DNA of 64,000 nt from Calditrichota bacterium (GTDB lineage Bacteria > Calditrichota > Calditrichia > Calditrichales > J004): NCBI GenBank assembly GCA_013112635.1, contig JABFGF010000007.1, positions 186,001 through 250,000 of the forward strand, given 5' to 3'. The notes beneath the pieces were generated by a model, which had not been told where the DNA came from, searched no databases, and was given only the letters and a program-made list of their open reading frames with translations. The first letter of the stretch is position 1, and each line of letters starts with the position of its first letter. The position numbers were made by a program, and so were the translations under genes. This document shows positions 61,442-64,000 of this stretch, one piece after another.

Positions 61442-61742
61442 TATGTTTAATGACTGGTTATATAGTCTTTGATTGCTAAAAAATGGATTAAAAGAGTATT
61501 GATTTGGGTGATCAAAAATCATCCACAACTATAACCTAATAACTCAATTTCTAAACCAATTGTATAGACAAATACATTGCTTTTTCTGAATACATCAGGT
61601 AATAATATTCGTTGTTAATTGAATCCGTATAATAAAAAAGTTTTTGAATTAAGAAATTTACCATAATCACAACCTGTACGTTATTGTGATTTCGGCAATT
61701 ACAAACATTTTCTTTATTTTGTGAATTATAATAGAAGGAGTA
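61442..61742. other. Intergenic region without recognised gene
   Basis: 301 bp of AT-rich sequence; only short unsupported ORFs. The AGAAGGAG at its end serves the gene at 61743. Confidence 0.5.
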
Positions 61743-62132
61743 ATGAACAAACAAAAAATTGATCCATTTTTTTTAGGACTTGGAAAAGCGTTGGGAGTAC
61801 CTCCAGATAAAATTGGACTGAAACATTCTAAGTTCCCTGGAGAGATTACCTGTATTGGGCCGAAGCCAAAATTGAAGAAAGAATTCCCAGAGCTACCGTA
61901 TGAGTTTGAATACTGCTTTACTTGGGTAATCAAAATTGCTCCTCCACACTTTTTATGTAATGCATGGCGAGAGGAATATGACGATTTGAAACAACAATTG
62001 CCTGCTTTAATAAATTCTGAACAATGGGAAGAAGTACAAATTATTGTGGAAAAGCTAAAATCTTTAAGAATAGCTTTGGATGGATGTCGAGTGAGGGAAC
62101 GTGTCATTACATATTGTATTTTCCCTGTTTAG
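61743..62132 (+). CDS. Unknown soluble protein, 129 aa
   Basis: A strong ribosome site (GAAGGAG) is present. The sequence has five Cys (TCIGP, EYCFTW, FLCNA, DGCR, TYCIF) and no signal or membrane segment. No family recognised. It is separated by 149 nt from the three coupled genes to its right; possibly of the same module. Confidence 0.65.
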   Translation: MNKQKIDPFFLGLGKALGVPPDKIGLKHSKFPGEITCIGPKPKLKKEFPELPYEFEYCFTWVIKIAPPHFLCNAWREEYDDLKQQLPALINSEQWEEVQIIVEKLKSLRIALDGCRVRERVITYCIFPV

Positions 62133-62281
62133 AGAAAAAGTGTTAAAGTTCTCCCTTTTTAAATCTTGTTGAATAGAAATTTCAGTACAGAATATATGAG
62201 ATGCTAAATCAGAAACTATTGAATTGGGGACTAAACTGCAAAATACATCAAAATTCTCTTGTACCATTTTGAGGAGAAAAT

Positions 62282-62674
62282 ATGGATTTTCTAAATATTT
62301 TAATAGACCTGTTGTTTTTATCTGGAACAATACCAATTGAGTATAAATATAGTGATCCTGTTTTTTCCCTTGGTTCTGGATTTATGGGTATGTTGGTGAT
62401 CTCCTTGGATTGGATAGCATATATGACTTTAGGAAAGTCATTTTTCTCATTAACACATGGAGGATTAAAATCCGTAAGATTAATTATTTTATGGGTTGTT
62501 GGAGGCGTAATTACAGGATATTTCGGAACTGTCGCTGCAATATTTCAGCTCAACCGTTTTGGTTGTTTAGCAGCTGGCATTACTGGGCCATTAATTTTAC
62601 CTCAACTCCGCAGGTTATTTAGTCAGTCTGAAGAAATCCAGGAGGCGACAGAGGAAAATGAGGAGGATGAATAA
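62282..62674 (+). CDS. Small membrane protein of an unknown operon
   Basis: 130 residues with about three or four membrane helices (NILIDLLFLSG, GFMGMLVISLDWIAYM, LIILWVVGGVITGYFGTVAA) and an acidic C-terminus (EEIQEATEENEEDE). GAGGAGAAA precedes the ATG. Its stop overlaps the next start (TAATG), so translation is coupled. No family recognised. Confidence 0.7.
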   Translation: MDFLNILIDLLFLSGTIPIEYKYSDPVFSLGSGFMGMLVISLDWIAYMTLGKSFFSLTHGGLKSVRLIILWVVGGVITGYFGTVAAIFQLNRFGCLAAGITGPLILPQLRRLFSQSEEIQEATEENEEDE

Positions 62675-63147
62675 TGGAATTTAATGAAATCTTTTTTGGA
62701 GAACGTGATTTTTATACAGAACAGAATATTTGTAAATATATTCGATACTCAAAGAAATTTTCATCTGAAAATGAATTAGATTTTACAAAAGGATTATTAT
62801 TTTTCAGTTCATCTTTGCAGCGAACATGGTTAGTTGTATCAAATGAAAGGTTATATTGCATATTGGATGATAAACGAGTTGAAACACCCCATATTAACTG
62901 GTCTATTAAGAAAAAAAAGCTACTTCAAAATGACACATTGCTCATAAATCTAAATGTTAGGGACAAATCAAAAAATAGCGGTATCATTGATTTTGGAGAA
63001 AAACATAAGAATTGGCTCTTTAGCGAAAGATTATTTCTTTACAGAGATGTAGAAGATGTAATAGAAGACTTTATATTAAAAAATATGAATGTGTCATCTA
63101 GTACAAAAAAGGATCGTGAAGAAGGAGAATCTGATGTTAATAATTAG
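62674..63147 (+). CDS. Unknown soluble protein, 157 aa
   Basis: Lies between the membrane protein and the hydrolase and overlaps both. A beta-rich middle (RTWLVVSNERLYCILDDKRV, INLNVRDKSKNSGIIDFGEK) recalls a PH-like domain with the phrase WLVVSNERLY, but this is weak. No signal. Confidence 0.65.
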   Translation: MEFNEIFFGERDFYTEQNICKYIRYSKKFSSENELDFTKGLLFFSSSLQRTWLVVSNERLYCILDDKRVETPHINWSIKKKKLLQNDTLLINLNVRDKSKNSGIIDFGEKHKNWLFSERLFLYRDVEDVIEDFILKNMNVSSSTKKDREEGESDVNN

Positions 63148-63937
63148 TTCAAGAAAAAATTTTGATGATCCTGATAATTTAAGCAAAAAAGGACATCTAT
63201 TTAAGAAGATAGACCTTACAAGTGATTCAGAAATAAAAGACTTTAAGAATGAAGAAGAGTTTATAGATGAAATTAAAAAGCAACGTGTATTACTAATTGT
63301 TCATGGGTATAATAATGAACAGGATGAAGTATATGACGCCTACTCTGTTATTGAATCAAAAGTAAATCAACATCTTCAAAATGAGTATGATTTAGTGATT
63401 GGATATTCTTGGCCTGGTGGTGATAAAGGATTAGAGTGGTGGTCATCAAAAAGAAGAGCAAACAGCGTTGCAAGAAGATTTAGACGGCTTATTGAAAACA
63501 TTTCCGAAAAAGTAGAGACATTAGATATTATGTCTCATAGTTTAGGTGCAAGAGTAGTATTGAAAGCCTTAAAGCAATCAGAAAAAACAAAAATAATAAA
63601 AAACTACTTTTGTCTTGCTGCTGCTGTGGATAATGAAGTATTAGAAAAGGGAGAGGAATTTGTTGATTCTGTTAGTAAAATTGACGCACTTTTCGTCTTT
63701 CATTCGAAAAAAGATGAGGTATTAGCAACAGTGTACAGGCTAGCAGAATTTGATAATGCTCTTGGCCTTCATGGACCTGAAGATAAAGATTATATTGAAA
63801 ACAAGACAAAAAATATATTTGTTGTAAATTGTAAAAAGAAAATAAAGAATCATGGCGGCTATAAAAGATCAGATGCAATGTACGGATATATTCAAGAAAT
63901 TCATTTAAAGAAGCCATTAAAATTTTTCACATTGTAG
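63134..63937 (+). CDS. DUF900-type alpha/beta hydrolase
   Basis: 267 residues from the ATG at 63134 (GAAGGAG upstream), overlapping the previous gene by 14 nt. The fold features VLLIVHGYNNEQDE (oxyanion loop), YSWPGG and the nucleophile motif SHSLGA (Ser136) fit the DUF900/esterase group. A catalytic Asp and His are expected near DALFVFHSKKDEV and NHGGYKR. It ends the coupled trio; 63 nt remain to the window edge. Confidence 0.8.
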   Translation: MLIISSRKNFDDPDNLSKKGHLFKKIDLTSDSEIKDFKNEEEFIDEIKKQRVLLIVHGYNNEQDEVYDAYSVIESKVNQHLQNEYDLVIGYSWPGGDKGLEWWSSKRRANSVARRFRRLIENISEKVETLDIMSHSLGARVVLKALKQSEKTKIIKNYFCLAAAVDNEVLEKGEEFVDSVSKIDALFVFHSKKDEVLATVYRLAEFDNALGLHGPEDKDYIENKTKNIFVVNCKKKIKNHGGYKRSDAMYGYIQEIHLKKPLKFFTL

Positions 63938-64000
63938 ACATAGATCAACTCAGTGATTTATAGTTTCAGGAAAACAACCACACTCTTTTATTACGTTATA

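Noticed and set aside
1-64000. CRISPR arrays, rRNA genes, insertion sequences
   Set aside because: No regularly spaced repeat array, rRNA-like stretch or transposase gene was seen on either strand.

Overview
The window is visibly AT-rich bacterial DNA. Gene content (YHS-domain proteins, HMA/AraC copper regulator, DUF6428, lumazine-binding-like and 3-keto-disaccharide-hydrolase-like secreted proteins) points to the FCB group. Many strong Shine-Dalgarno sequences argue against Bacteroidota proper and favour a Calditrichota- or Ignavibacteria-like lineage. That placement is inference; there is no rRNA or complete tRNA gene here.

Left part (1-20.3 kb): a copper and redox cluster, almost all on the + strand. 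It opens with a truncated HMA/AraC regulator, a CopZ chaperone and a CopA ATPase. Next comes a long run: a rhodanese, small membrane proteins, a Met-rich periplasmic protein, a membrane spermidine-synthase-like protein, YHS proteins, a high-potential (bc-type) Rieske protein and an Rnf/Nqr-like membrane module (D, G, E, A) lacking the usual B and C subunits. A lycopene-cyclase-domain protein, tiny Cys/His-tailed membrane proteins, a second copper ATPase (YHS-HMA-HMA fusion), a cupredoxin and a TPR-PpiC protein follow. Four transcription units start with the same arrangement: a 16-bp element (TGTAGGAT...CA) 60-86 bp upstream of a sigma-54-like -24/-12 site (GG-N10-GT). This suggests one enhancer-dependent regulon.

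Junction (20.3-21.5 kb): a small minus-strand gene, a tRNA-Phe-like 3' half (anticodon GAA) without its 5' half, paired direct repeats with 11-bp period on both sides, and a terminator. It looks like an attachment-site scar.

Right part (21.5-60.1 kb): an accessory region of single genes and short operons. It holds DUF6428 plus a SigZ-like ECF sigma factor, VOC, GNAT, SRPBCC and DinB proteins, a methyltransferase and Ada, and exporters (MFS, LysE, three EamA). It also holds sulfur-amino-acid PLP enzymes, an M19 dipeptidase, ArsN2, a Tat-exported FeS subunit with a molybdopterin oxidoreductase, and a MerB-like protein with an altered active site. Ten copies of a palindrome, ATTTGTAnnnTACAAAT or a close variant, lie only in intergenic regions from 23.7 to 58.6 kb. 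One copy sits between a Cys-bearing MarR gene and its divergent neighbour, so that MarR is the best candidate regulator. Several genes are frameshifted or decayed (39.3, 39.7, 53.5, 55.2-56.2, 58.3-58.5, 59.8 kb).

Far right (60.3-63.9 kb): a small Cys protein on the minus strand, a Cys-rich lipoprotein sharing a promoter-like element with the 20.7-kb gene, and a tightly coupled unknown operon ending in a DUF900-type alpha/beta hydrolase.
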